Shown one piece after another: positions 1-7,655 of a stretch of DNA of 38,781 bases. This DNA is from a virus. Every line of letters starts with the position of its first letter. Within the stretch, counting starts at the first letter, position 1. Both the position numbers and the translations under genes were made by a program. Location of the stretch: positions 1 to 38,781 of the IMG/VR virus record IMGVR_UViG_3300006750_000001; one strand, 5' to 3'. The notes under the pieces were generated by a model. The model searched no databases, was not told the DNA's origin, and saw only the letters and a list, made by a program, of their open reading frames with translations.

Positions 1-123
1 GAAATTGATCCTATGTTGGATGCTGATGGGTTTATCTTAGCTGAAGGGTACGAGCAAGAAGTTGTAACCCATGAAGAAGCTGTTGTAGACTACGTACACT
101 GGCGAGACGTACTCTTTCCGTAC
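1..123. repeat. Left copy of 123-bp terminal direct repeat
   Basis: These bases are identical to 38659-38781. Both copies lie in the same reading frame of the portal gene, and joining the window across them gives one unbroken protein. The simplest reading is an assembly overlap of a circular or circularly permuted genome, not a physical terminal repeat, because natural ends inside portal would split an essential gene. Confidence 0.97.
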
Positions 124-1632
124 GCTCGCACATACGCAGATTTGAGATGGCTGGCCTACCGTTCATATTTGTCTAAAGATGAAGTCACTGAAAGATGGGA
201 CGAAACCGTAGCAGGACAACTGTCCTACAAAGTTAGGACGTTTGGGGACACTAATTCTAAAGTAGACGACAAAGACAACACGTACAAAGACTCTTGGCAA
301 AAGGCTGAGGTTTGGGAAATTTGGGACAAAGATGCCCGTGAAGTAGTGTGGGTCAGCATAGGTCACGACCAAGTTTTGGAGACTTTAGAAGATACTTTGG
401 AACTTGAAAACTTCTTTCCTTCACCACCGGGGATGCTGGCTAATGTGACTACTAGTCTGTATCTACCTAAACCTGACTACATTTTAGCGCAGGACATCTA
501 TAACGAGATTGACAAGTTACAGACACGTATTTCCGTTATTACAGATGCTGTGAAAGTCATTGGTGTGTACGACAAGTCCGCCAAAGGTCTACAGCGTATG
601 TTTAAGGAAGGTGTGGATAACGATTTAATCCCGGTTGAGAATTGGGCGCAGTTTGCTGAAAAAGGAGGTCTGAGTGGAACTATTGATTGGTTTCCTATTA
701 ACGACGTCACATCCGGCCTTGATAAGTTGCGGGATATGCGAGACGAGCAAATCAAGCTCCTACATCAGATCACAGGTATGTCAGACATTTTACGCGGAGC
801 TGAGGGTAGCGCAAATAGAGTATCCGCAACTGAATCGTCCCTCAAAGCACAGTTCGGCTCTGTGCGTATCCAGGCGTTACAGGATGAGTTCTCAATTTTT
901 GCGTCCAGTTTGGCCGCACTCAAGGCTGAGGTCATCTGCAAACACTTCAGCCCAGAAACCATTATTTCACAAGCGAATTTGGAATTCACGGTTGATGCGA
1001 AATTCGCACAACCAGCCGTAGAACTATTGAAGCAACAATACGAACGTAAGTGGCGAGTTATCATACGCCCCGAAACTGTAGCTATGGTGGACCACAACGC
1101 GCTTAAGAATGATAGGTCTGAGTTCATCACTTCACTAGCCACATTCATGCAGTCTGCAGCCCCGCTAGTTCAGTTCGCACCTCAAGCAGCTCCTACGCTG
1201 ATGGAACTCTTAAAGTGGGGACTCAGTGGATTCAAGGGCAGCCAAGAAATTGAAGGCGTTATTGATAAAGCTGTTGAAGATATGCGCAACGCACCTCCAG
1301 GCGGTGATAAGGAAGACGACGGCAAGGAGAAGGCGGCGCAAGCTATTGAACAGCAGAAACAGAAGGCGGTGCTAGCTATTGAACAGCAGAAACATCAGCA
1401 TAAGTTGAAAGAGGAAGCCCAGGATCATCAGTTTGACACTGTAGAGGCTGAGAAAGCTCACCAGTATAAGATGACTGAAATGGCGGCTGACCATGAGGCT
1501 AATGTAATTGAGAAGTCTGTTGAAACTGAAACTAACTTAGAGCAAGAAGTTGGTAAGACGGCATTGGCAGAATATTTAGACGAGGTGAAGGCAGATAATG
1601 CGGCAAAGTTGGATACAGGACCCAAAAACTAA
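1..1632 (+). CDS. Portal protein, C-terminal part (continues from 38209 across the junction)
   Basis: This is the distal 543 codons of the portal. The N-terminal 154 codons before the ATG-containing junction lie at 38209-38670, giving about 693 residues in total, a size comparable to the large P22-type portals of podoviruses. The portal forms the dodecameric ring at one capsid vertex through which DNA is packaged and ejected and to which terminase docks. The last 100 or so residues (about 1300-1632) are highly charged and rich in Gln/Lys/Glu. They include an 11-residue repeat beginning AIEQQK twice, so a long helical barrel or coiled coil is likely. The gene follows large terminase with one base between them, the usual packaging order. 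Identification rests on size, position and overall character more than on a single motif. Confidence 0.85.
   Translation, partial: EIDPMLDADGFILAEGYEQEVVTHEEAVVDYVHWRDVLFPYARTYADLRWLAYRSYLSKDEVTERWDETVAGQLSYKVRTFGDTNSKVDDKDNTYKDSWQKAEVWEIWDKDAREVVWVSIGHDQVLETLEDTLELENFFPSPPGMLANVTTSLYLPKPDYILAQDIYNEIDKLQTRISVITDAVKVIGVYDKSAKGLQRMFKEGVDNDLIPVENWAQFAEKGGLSGTIDWFPINDVTSGLDKLRDMRDEQIKLLHQITGMSDILRGAEGSANRVSATESSLKAQFGSVRIQALQDEFSIFASSLAALKAEVICKHFSPETIISQANLEFTVDAKFAQPAVELLKQQYERKWRVIIRPETVAMVDHNALKNDRSEFITSLATFMQSAAPLVQFAPQAAPTLMELLKWGLSGFKGSQEIEGVIDKAVEDMRNAPPGGDKEDDGKEKAAQAIEQQKQKAVLAIEQQKHQHKLKEEAQDHQFDTVEAEKAHQYKMTEMAADHEANVIEKSVETETNLEQEVGKTALAEYLDEVKADNAAKLDTGPKN
1342..1394 (+). repeat. 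Short in-frame tandem repeat in portal coil
   Basis: A 20-bp identical unit starts at 1342 and again at 1375, a period of 33 bp or 11 codons. It encodes two copies of a Gln/Lys-rich helical segment. The hendecad period fits a coiled coil in the portal tail. Confidence 0.8.
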
Positions 1633-1933
1633 TAAGCTGATTACCCACGAAAAGTACGAAGCCAAGTACGGAAATGGCAGTCGTGAAGCGGGGTACAGCG
1701 TCATACCAGACACTCCTGACTTTGTGTCACCTGTGACACGTGAAGTTATACATGGGCGTGGTCACATGAAGCGCCACATGAAAGAGCACGGTATAACTCA
1801 CACAAGTGACTTTAAGAATCATTGGAAGGATAAAGAAAAAGAACGCGCAACGGGGCTGACTAGCCAATCGGCTAAGAAGCGTAGAACTCAAGATATTGTG
1901 GATGCGGTGAATTATCATGAACGACAAAACTAG
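1598..1933 (+). CDS. Small conserved virion-module protein, unknown function
   Basis: A 111-residue protein overlapping the end of portal by 35 bp and the start of the scaffold gene by 17 bp, so it is translationally coupled to both. The ATG at 1598 is preceded by a purine-rich GAGG/AAGG stretch. It is basic and His-rich in the middle (a GRGHMKRHMKEHG segment) and ends in a Lys/Arg/Gln-rich tail. The His/Lys pattern might bind metal or nucleic acid, but no complete zinc motif is present. Small genes between portal and scaffold are common in podoviruses; I do not recognise a function. Confidence 0.75.
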   Translation: MRQSWIQDPKTNKLITHEKYEAKYGNGSREAGYSVIPDTPDFVSPVTREVIHGRGHMKRHMKEHGITHTSDFKNHWKDKEKERATGLTSQSAKKRRTQDIVDAVNYHERQN

Positions 1934-2963
1934 AAGAGAAGAACTTGAAGAAGCATTTGAAGAATCCGATACGACAGAAGGAGTTACGGAAGATAGCTTC
2001 GATGATGAATTTTCTGCAGATGGAGAAACTACTGACGAAGCGGAAGGGGAAGTAAATGCGAAGCAAGAGCAAACAGAGGAAGCGTCAACAGAAGAGGCGT
2101 CAACAGAAAAAGAGTCCGAAGAAAGTGACGTCGCAACGGAACAAGAAGCTGGGGTTTCTGAAAGACCACCTGTTAGCTGGAAGCCAGCCGCTCGTGAAGC
2201 ATGGAAAGACGTTCCCGCTGCTGCGCGCAGAGAAATAGAACGGCGTGAGGCAGAGATCACTAACGGTCTCCAGGAAGCTTCAGATGGGCGTAAGTTTGAA
2301 CAACAGTTCGCGCGCACTATTGAACCTTTTAGAGGGTTCATAGCGGCTGCCGGGGGCGACCCGTTACGGTCAGTACACGTCTTAATGACTACGGCAGCAG
2401 GACTGCAAGTTGGGGGTCCTGTACAGAAGGCAGAGATAGTAAGGGACATCATACGTGACTACGCTGTTGACATACAGACACTTGATGATGTTCTTTCTAA
2501 CGCTGTGACCCCCCAACGTTCCGCTAGTCCAGCAGCACCTCAGATTCACCCTGATGTTCAGCGGTTTATGGATGAGCAACGTCAAACTCAAGCCAATGCT
2601 GTTCAGGCTACCGAAGCACAGATTAATGACGACATAAGCGTGTTTGCCAGTGCTCCAGAGAATGAGTTCTTTAAAGACGTGCGTCTGGACATGGCTGACA
2701 TAATGGACTTAGCTTCAAACCGTGGGATGCAGTTAACACTCCAAGAAGCTTACGACAAAGCGTGTCAGCTTAATCCTGAGATAAGCAGTATCGTTAACCA
2801 GAGAACTGGCGCGAAAAATGCTCGACGTTCCAACGTTAGACTGAGGGGTAAGAAACGCGCAGCCAAGAGCGTTTCAGGGTCGCCGACAGGTGGTGGGGTC
2901 AAGCGTGCGGAAGATATGTCTCTTAGAGAGTCGCTAGAGGCCGCAGTTGCATCTAACAGTTAA
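1917..2963 (+). CDS. Head scaffolding protein (probable)
   Basis: A 348-residue protein placed directly before the major capsid gene, the standard position for a scaffold. Residues 1-75 are strongly acidic and low-complexity (Glu, Asp, Ser, Thr), with a short EEAST-type repeat near 2076-2112. The middle is predicted helical with charged heptads (about residues 85-130 and 215-270). The last 60 residues are basic (RRSNVRLRGKKRAAK), matching scaffolds whose basic C-terminal helix binds the coat protein. It would direct procapsid assembly and then leave or be degraded. No protease gene was seen nearby, so release without cleavage, as in P22, is plausible. The call is by composition and position. 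Confidence 0.75.
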   Translation: MNDKTRREELEEAFEESDTTEGVTEDSFDDEFSADGETTDEAEGEVNAKQEQTEEASTEEASTEKESEESDVATEQEAGVSERPPVSWKPAAREAWKDVPAAARREIERREAEITNGLQEASDGRKFEQQFARTIEPFRGFIAAAGGDPLRSVHVLMTTAAGLQVGGPVQKAEIVRDIIRDYAVDIQTLDDVLSNAVTPQRSASPAAPQIHPDVQRFMDEQRQTQANAVQATEAQINDDISVFASAPENEFFKDVRLDMADIMDLASNRGMQLTLQEAYDKACQLNPEISSIVNQRTGAKNARRSNVRLRGKKRAAKSVSGSPTGGGVKRAEDMSLRESLEAAVASNS

Positions 2964-2975
2964 ACCTGTTATATT
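2947..2975 (+). promoter_or_regulatory. Candidate sigma70-type promoter for the capsid gene
   Basis: TTGCAT (2947-2952) and TATATT (2970-2975) are separated by 17 bp, at the end of the scaffold gene and about 120 bp before the capsid ATG. The 129-bp gap between scaffold and capsid genes is larger than any other in the head module, which fits an extra promoter for the most abundant virion protein. Not tested. Confidence 0.4.
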
Positions 2976-3092
2976 GAGCACTAGAGCTAGGAACTCTCCA
3001 GTCTCACATAAGACAAGCGTTCCCCAAGTTCAGTAAGAAGCACCGAATGGGTCGGCCAGCAGAAATCTTTTCTTCTTTACTTGGAGACTTTT

Positions 3093-4079
3093 ATGTCTTT
3101 TCCTAACATTAGTGATGTTCTTGCTACAACGATCGAAAATCGTAGTAAGAAAATATCTGATAATGTTATGAACAACAACGCAATTTTGAAAAAGCTTGAA
3201 ACGAAAGGTAAAATGAAAACCTTTTCAGGCGGACACAAGATTTTGCAAGAGCTCTCATTTGCTGAAAACGCCAACGCAGGTTGGTATTCAGGATATGATC
3301 TTTTGCCTGTTGGTGCTTCGGACGTTATCAGCGCGGCTGAGTACGAAATTAAGCAAGCGGCTGTTCCTGTAGTTATTTCTGGGTTGGAACAACTCCAGAA
3401 TGCTGGCAAGGAACAAATGATTGACTTGATGGAGGCTCGGCTCGAAGTTGCCGAAACAACGCTTTCTAACCTTATCGTCGACGGTGTGTATTCTGACGGC
3501 ATGACCCCAACTGTCAAGCAAATTGACGGCCTGGACGCCATGATTTCAACCACACCTGCGGTCGGTCAGTACGGAAACATTGATCCGGCATCTTGGGCTT
3601 TCTGGCGGAACTACTACGATACAGCGACCACGACCACTACCGCTAACATCCAGGGTGTCTGGAATACGGCATGGTCTAATCTTGTACGTGGGCAGGACCG
3701 CCCGGACCTTATTATGGTTGATAACCTGGAATGGGTTAAGTACATTAGCTCCCTTCAATTGATCCAACGATTCTCAAGCGCCGAAACTGGTCAGCTTGGG
3801 TTTTCTACGGTGAAGTTCATGGATTCTGATGTTTGCTTAGATGGTGGGGTTTACTTCCCATCAGCCGTGACAGGCGCAACAGGTGCTTCGTCTAATCAGG
3901 CGTACTTCCTGAACTGTAAACACTTGCACTATCGGCCTCATGCTGCTCGTAACATGGTCCCTCTTTCGCCGAATCGTCGTTATGCGACGAACCAAGACGC
4001 GGAAGTCCAGATCATTGCGTGGGCTGGTAATCTTACTTGCTCTGCACGTAAATTGCAGGGTCGTGTAGACGGTTCATAA
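3093..4079 (+). CDS. Major capsid protein
   Basis: A 328-residue protein. The ATG at 3093 is chosen over an in-frame TTG at 3081 because GGAG lies 5-8 bases upstream of it. The N-terminal part (SDVLATTIENRSKK, then NNAILKKL) and the middle QAAVPVVISGLEQLQNAGKE resemble a family of podovirus and siphovirus major capsid proteins with the HK97 fold. The order scaffold, this gene, small accessory gene, terminator supports the role. Residues 270-328 form a Trp- and Arg-rich C-terminal section. It is preceded by its own candidate promoter and followed, after one small gene, by a strong terminator, an arrangement suited to high expression. Confidence 0.9.
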   Translation: MSFPNISDVLATTIENRSKKISDNVMNNNAILKKLETKGKMKTFSGGHKILQELSFAENANAGWYSGYDLLPVGASDVISAAEYEIKQAAVPVVISGLEQLQNAGKEQMIDLMEARLEVAETTLSNLIVDGVYSDGMTPTVKQIDGLDAMISTTPAVGQYGNIDPASWAFWRNYYDTATTTTTANIQGVWNTAWSNLVRGQDRPDLIMVDNLEWVKYISSLQLIQRFSSAETGQLGFSTVKFMDSDVCLDGGVYFPSAVTGATGASSNQAYFLNCKHLHYRPHAARNMVPLSPNRRYATNQDAEVQIIAWAGNLTCSARKLQGRVDGS

Positions 4080-4090
4080 GGAGGATTGTC

Positions 4091-4387
4091 ATGGGTTCTT
4101 TAGTACAGCTTGGGGTTGACGTTACCAAGATATACGACTATTCTGCGGATACAGGTCCCTACCCGTATTCTGAGGGTGATCGGCATATTGCGGCTGATGG
4201 CACTCATTACATCTACACAAAAGCGCATGGAGCGATTGCTGACGGTACTCGTTGCAACGTGCTTGACACTGGTGTGACGAGCGCTAACGCCTCTGGTGTA
4301 TGGGTGAACAATACTGGGACGGCTATGGCGGTCAGTGACCGCTTTTGGGCGCATCAGTATATCGCTTCTAACATCATAACGTTCTAA
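4091..4387 (+). CDS. Small head protein, possible capsid decoration protein
   Basis: A 98-residue protein starting 11 bp after the capsid stop, with an AAGGAGG ribosome binding site overlapping the end of the capsid gene. It is Gly/Ala/Thr-rich with many short beta-prone segments and no membrane or helical stretch. Position between the capsid gene and a terminator suggests co-expression with capsid, as for decoration proteins. No family motif recognised. Confidence 0.7.
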   Translation: MGSLVQLGVDVTKIYDYSADTGPYPYSEGDRHIAADGTHYIYTKAHGAIADGTRCNVLDTGVTSANASGVWVNNTGTAMAVSDRFWAHQYIASNIITF

Positions 4388-4400
4388 CCTAACTGGAGGG

Positions 4401-4425
4401 GAGGGGCTTCGGCCCCTCTCTTTCT
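4401..4425 (+). terminator. Rho-independent terminator after the capsid unit
   Basis: A GAGGGGC stem, TTCG tetraloop and GCCCCTC stem (4401-4418) are followed by a T-rich run TCTTTCT. It lies 14 bp after the small head gene. The stable UUCG-type loop makes it the clearest terminator of the late region. A TATAAT follows at 4425-4430 but no -35 is visible. Confidence 0.9.
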
Positions 4426-4444
4426 ATAATTACGAGAGTACGAT

Positions 4445-5233
4445 ATGTCAGATGAATCCAGAGCTCTAGGTAACCGAGGATTCAATGAACAGGAGGCTGT
4501 GTTCGCCATCCCGTTTAATGATCCTGGCAGGTACGCTATTATTAACCTAGACTTTTTTGAAAAGACGCCTGAATACTATTTATCTGGCGCGCAGGACATT
4601 GGGGTTTTCGGTGACAACACAACGATTACGAGTGTTACTCAGAATTATCTGGGGAATGCGACACTCCCCGGCACTGCTGAACTTGTGACAGGGGCGGACG
4701 ATGGTGACGCGGTTATTATGGCTCCCCGCGAAGTTCTTGGTCTTGGTGTTCCTTGGACTTTTAGGATAAATCGCAACACTAGCTGGATGGTGTCGTTTAA
4801 GTGTTCAGCTTGGGGATCAAATATGAATGTCCAAGCCGGAGGCAAGGCGTCCCCGCTTACGGTTGATCCTTTGGTTATGACAGCGGGTAACGGAGGTCCA
4901 TGTTTCCAAGCGATAGGCAACGCCAATATGAGACTGTTGTGGGGTCTCCAAGGAGAAATAGATATAGACACAGGCGTTGGTAATCCTGGTACTGGTGAAG
5001 TATGGTCGTGGTTCACAGCGTACTATGACGCAGAAACCAGTATTCTAAGGGTATTCGCAGACCGTGCGCTAATTTATGACCAAGTAGTCGCCCCAGAAAT
5101 AGCAGTTGATGATCGGGCTTGGGTATTAGGTGTTCAATCAACAAGTGCGTCCGCCAAAACATTCCGTGTTCAACATTTTGTCATGGCTGTCTCTAAGTAT
5201 CCTCAGCTGACTGTAGAAGGTGTAGGCTTGTAA
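4445..5233 (+). CDS. Beta-rich virion protein, possibly lectin/LamG-like
   Basis: A 262-residue protein of unknown function. The C-terminal third has alternating hydrophobic strands with a segment (WFTAYYDAETSILRVFADRAL) that resembles the strand-turn-strand of LamG/concanavalin-type jelly rolls, where a small solute-exposed loop reads D-G or D-R-A-L. Residues 60-160 are Gly/Thr/Asn-rich. It lies just after the capsid terminator and is followed by a second protein with a clearer LamG-like C-terminus, so the pair may be capsid fibres or surface adhesins. A weak GAGAG ribosome binding site precedes the ATG. Function is inferred only. Confidence 0.65.
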   Translation: MSDESRALGNRGFNEQEAVFAIPFNDPGRYAIINLDFFEKTPEYYLSGAQDIGVFGDNTTITSVTQNYLGNATLPGTAELVTGADDGDAVIMAPREVLGLGVPWTFRINRNTSWMVSFKCSAWGSNMNVQAGGKASPLTVDPLVMTAGNGGPCFQAIGNANMRLLWGLQGEIDIDTGVGNPGTGEVWSWFTAYYDAETSILRVFADRALIYDQVVAPEIAVDDRAWVLGVQSTSASAKTFRVQHFVMAVSKYPQLTVEGVGL

Positions 5234-5245
5234 TAGGGTCTCAAT

Positions 5246-6298
5246 ATGACCGCTTCGTTAAACGACACTATGATGACCGCGATGGGTAATCTGGGATATA
5301 CCAGTAGCACGTTCAACGGTAGATTGTTTGAATGGGCAGAAGGTATGGGCGGAACCGGGGCTACTTTAAGTGAAGTGGTGCAGTCAGCCTTAGACATAAA
5401 AGGTACTCATGCTAGTCGTACTCTTGACGATGCTTGGAACCAAGTTCTAAGTGGGTTTTACGGCGCGACGCTCAATGGGTTTGACCCGCAGACACTAAAC
5501 AACAGAATAAAGTTGTTCTTTGAGCGTGGCGGACAATTAGTGGCTCCGCTGTCGCCTATCACGCAGTACGATGCTTCGACGTGTGTCGACATGACTTTTG
5601 ATATCGCTGGAACAATTCCTGTAGACATTATTATGCGGGACATTGGTACTTGGGGCGATCTGGTGTGTACAGCAGATGACACGACTAGACCACACTGGGG
5701 GGCTAGTGGGATCACGTCACCGGAAAGCGCGGGTGGTGTCTACAAGGATATTAATTCAATAACTGGTGTCTATATGGACGGCACTGTAAACGTTTTACGT
5801 GATTTGTCGTACACAGCACTTAATTCTAATGAAGTCAGTATATATTTTGTCGCTGACCTGGACGGTATGCCTTACAGTAGTGTGATCTGGGGGGTTTGTG
5901 GCGATCTTCAAGGTATGTGGCAGAACGCTAATGGTTGGCAGTTTCTCACTCCTTCTGCTAATGCTCTTCGGTTCTTTCATTCAGCGGGTGCGGACACACT
6001 TACTCTAAATGCCACTGGCATCGCCGTTGGACCTCACTTGTACGAAGTACACATAGATAGTTCGGGTAACGGTGAGATGTTTGTGGACGGAGTGTCCCAA
6101 GACACAGATACATCTACTGTGTCAGTCAAAAACCCTGACATACTAAGTTTTGGAGCTGGTAACTCAGGGGGAGGGGTTAATGTTCCTACAGGCTATTCCA
6201 GAATGCTTATAGGCGAGCTTTTAATGTACGACACAGCTTCTAGTGCGGGTAATAAGACAACGATTAGAAATTACCTGAACACTAAATGGGGTCTTTAA
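5246..6298 (+). CDS. Virion protein with C-terminal LamG/ConA-like domain
   Basis: A 350-residue protein. Residues 1-110 hold short helical repeats of the type LNDTMMTAMGNLGYTSS, RLFEWAEGMG, LDDAWNQVLSGFYGA, a pattern seen in phage structural proteins. Residues about 180-350 look like a LamG/concanavalin A-like sandwich: a strand LYEVHIDSSGNGEMFVDGVS carries the typical strand-D-G hairpin. The end, IGELLMYD followed by a helix and YLNTKWGL, matches the usual close of such domains in bacterial and phage proteins. These domains bind glycans. Its place between capsid and tail genes suggests a head fibre or collar adhesin rather than the main tail fibre (14327). Confidence 0.7.
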   Translation: MTASLNDTMMTAMGNLGYTSSTFNGRLFEWAEGMGGTGATLSEVVQSALDIKGTHASRTLDDAWNQVLSGFYGATLNGFDPQTLNNRIKLFFERGGQLVAPLSPITQYDASTCVDMTFDIAGTIPVDIIMRDIGTWGDLVCTADDTTRPHWGASGITSPESAGGVYKDINSITGVYMDGTVNVLRDLSYTALNSNEVSIYFVADLDGMPYSSVIWGVCGDLQGMWQNANGWQFLTPSANALRFFHSAGADTLTLNATGIAVGPHLYEVHIDSSGNGEMFVDGVSQDTDTSTVSVKNPDILSFGAGNSGGGVNVPTGYSRMLIGELLMYDTASSAGNKTTIRNYLNTKWGL

Positions 6299-6312
6299 TA
6301 AGGAGAAATAAA

Positions 6313-6912
6313 ATGTTACCAGAAGCGGATATGGGTATGACGAATATGGCGATGGACGGACAAATGCGACCAAGACAAGGTGAGCATTACGTTCGCTTCT
6401 TCCATGATGCTGTACAGGATATGGCTAAAACTGAAGAAGAAGGCCGACCGATTTACGAGGACCGTGAGTTTATTGAAATTAGGGCTCCCGGCAATCAAAC
6501 TTCTGTGTTGATTAAAGAAGTCAACGAATACTATAGGGATATGTTTGCCATGCAATATCATGCGTGGAAGCAGGGTGACGAAGAGCAAATTCACGGCACA
6601 CCTCTTAAAGCGTGGCCGATGATAACTGCTTCTCAGGTTAAAGAATTACAGCACTTGGGTATCCTGTCGGTAGAACAACTGGCAGAAGTAGCTGACTCCA
6701 GCGCAGGGGCGTTCATGGGATTTAACACGCTCAAACGTCGTGCTAAATTGTTCCTGGAAGCTGCGGAAGGCAACGCCCCAATGGAAAAGATGTCTGCCCT
6801 ACTTGAGGAACGTGATAATGAAATTGAAGTCTTAAAGCGTAATATGGAAGAGATGGGCAAACGCATCGATGACCTCATGGCTTCACGCGGGGGTGATCAA
6901 GATGAGGACTAA
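6313..6912 (+). CDS. Conserved virion-module protein with coiled-coil C-terminus
   Basis: A 199-residue protein. The ATG at 6313 has AAGGAGA 6-12 bases upstream, so I prefer it to the in-frame ATG at 6286, which would overlap the previous gene. The N-terminus is Met-rich. Residues about 100-155 (ITASQVKELQHLGILSVEQLAEVAD) look like a helix-hairpin-helix-type unit, and residues 165-199 form a charged coiled coil ending in an acidic tail. It directly precedes the tail adaptor gene and may act in head completion. I do not recognise a characterised homologue. Confidence 0.75.
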   Translation: MLPEADMGMTNMAMDGQMRPRQGEHYVRFFHDAVQDMAKTEEEGRPIYEDREFIEIRAPGNQTSVLIKEVNEYYRDMFAMQYHAWKQGDEEQIHGTPLKAWPMITASQVKELQHLGILSVEQLAEVADSSAGAFMGFNTLKRRAKLFLEAAEGNAPMEKMSALLEERDNEIEVLKRNMEEMGKRIDDLMASRGGDQDED

Positions 6913-6914
6913 GC

Positions 6915-7655
6915 ATGGCTGATTTAGAAAGGTACATTACGGCTCAGAAGGCTATTAGTCGCGCAGCCGTTGAAAGTGGTCTGTCTTCTGTTTCGGACCC
7001 TTTTGGATCTACTGACCCAGCGCATAATCAGTTGATAGAGCTCTTGACCTCTGTAGGTCAAGAGCTCTTGTACCTTAATCAATGGCAGTATATGGTTCGT
7101 GAAGAGACGTTTACGACGGTGGTTCCTGGTGACACAGGCGACTATGACCTGCCTACGGACTTTGGTTACATGATCCCGCAAACTGGTTGGGAGCGCACGA
7201 ATAATGTCCCACTGTACGGACCTCTTAGCGCCCAAGACTGGCAGTACCTGAAGGGTCGTGACTTAGTTGACTCTACGATCTACGCATCATTTAGAGTGTC
7301 AGAGAATCAGCTGAAGCTGTACCCGCAGCCTCCTACAGATGGACTAGAAATAGCTTACGAGTATATGTCACGTAACTGGCTCTTGAAGGCAGGTGGTGGC
7401 TACCGCGATTCAGTACAGGCTAACGACGACACGGTACTGTATCAGCCAATTTTAGTCGTGAAGGCGTTGAAACGTGCCTTCTTAGCAGCGCGAGGATTTG
7501 ACACTACCCGCGCTGATGCTGAGTACGAGAAGGCGCTGGACGCGTACATTGGTAATGATGAAAGCGCTCCAATACTGAATGCTGGCACAAATAGCCGTTC
7601 GTTTCCGTACTTACACTCTCGGTACAATACTCCTGATAAAGGGTTCGGGGCATGA
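6915..7655 (+). CDS. Head-tail adaptor / tail tubular protein A-like
   Basis: A 246-residue protein. Residues 35-90 contain the typical sequence order of podovirus adaptor proteins: a long helix with many Leu, then LNQWQYMVREETFTTV, a Gly-Asp turn, and YDLPTDFGYM. Such proteins (T7 gp11 or P22 gp4 type) bind the portal and begin the short tail. The C-terminal half has two helices (VVKALKRAFLAARGF) and ends with an extended Ser/Tyr-rich arm. It starts two bases after the preceding stop and overlaps the next gene by four bases, so it is coupled to the nozzle gene. Confidence 0.75.
   Translation: MADLERYITAQKAISRAAVESGLSSVSDPFGSTDPAHNQLIELLTSVGQELLYLNQWQYMVREETFTTVVPGDTGDYDLPTDFGYMIPQTGWERTNNVPLYGPLSAQDWQYLKGRDLVDSTIYASFRVSENQLKLYPQPPTDGLEIAYEYMSRNWLLKAGGGYRDSVQANDDTVLYQPILVVKALKRAFLAARGFDTTRADAEYEKALDAYIGNDESAPILNAGTNSRSFPYLHSRYNTPDKGFGA

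Noticed and set aside
1727-2452. Open frame of 241 codons on the - strand
   Set aside because: It lies opposite the scaffold gene and its Ser-rich product reflects the reversed Glu/Asp/Ala codons. There is no ribosome binding site, and a - strand gene here would break the late transcript order.
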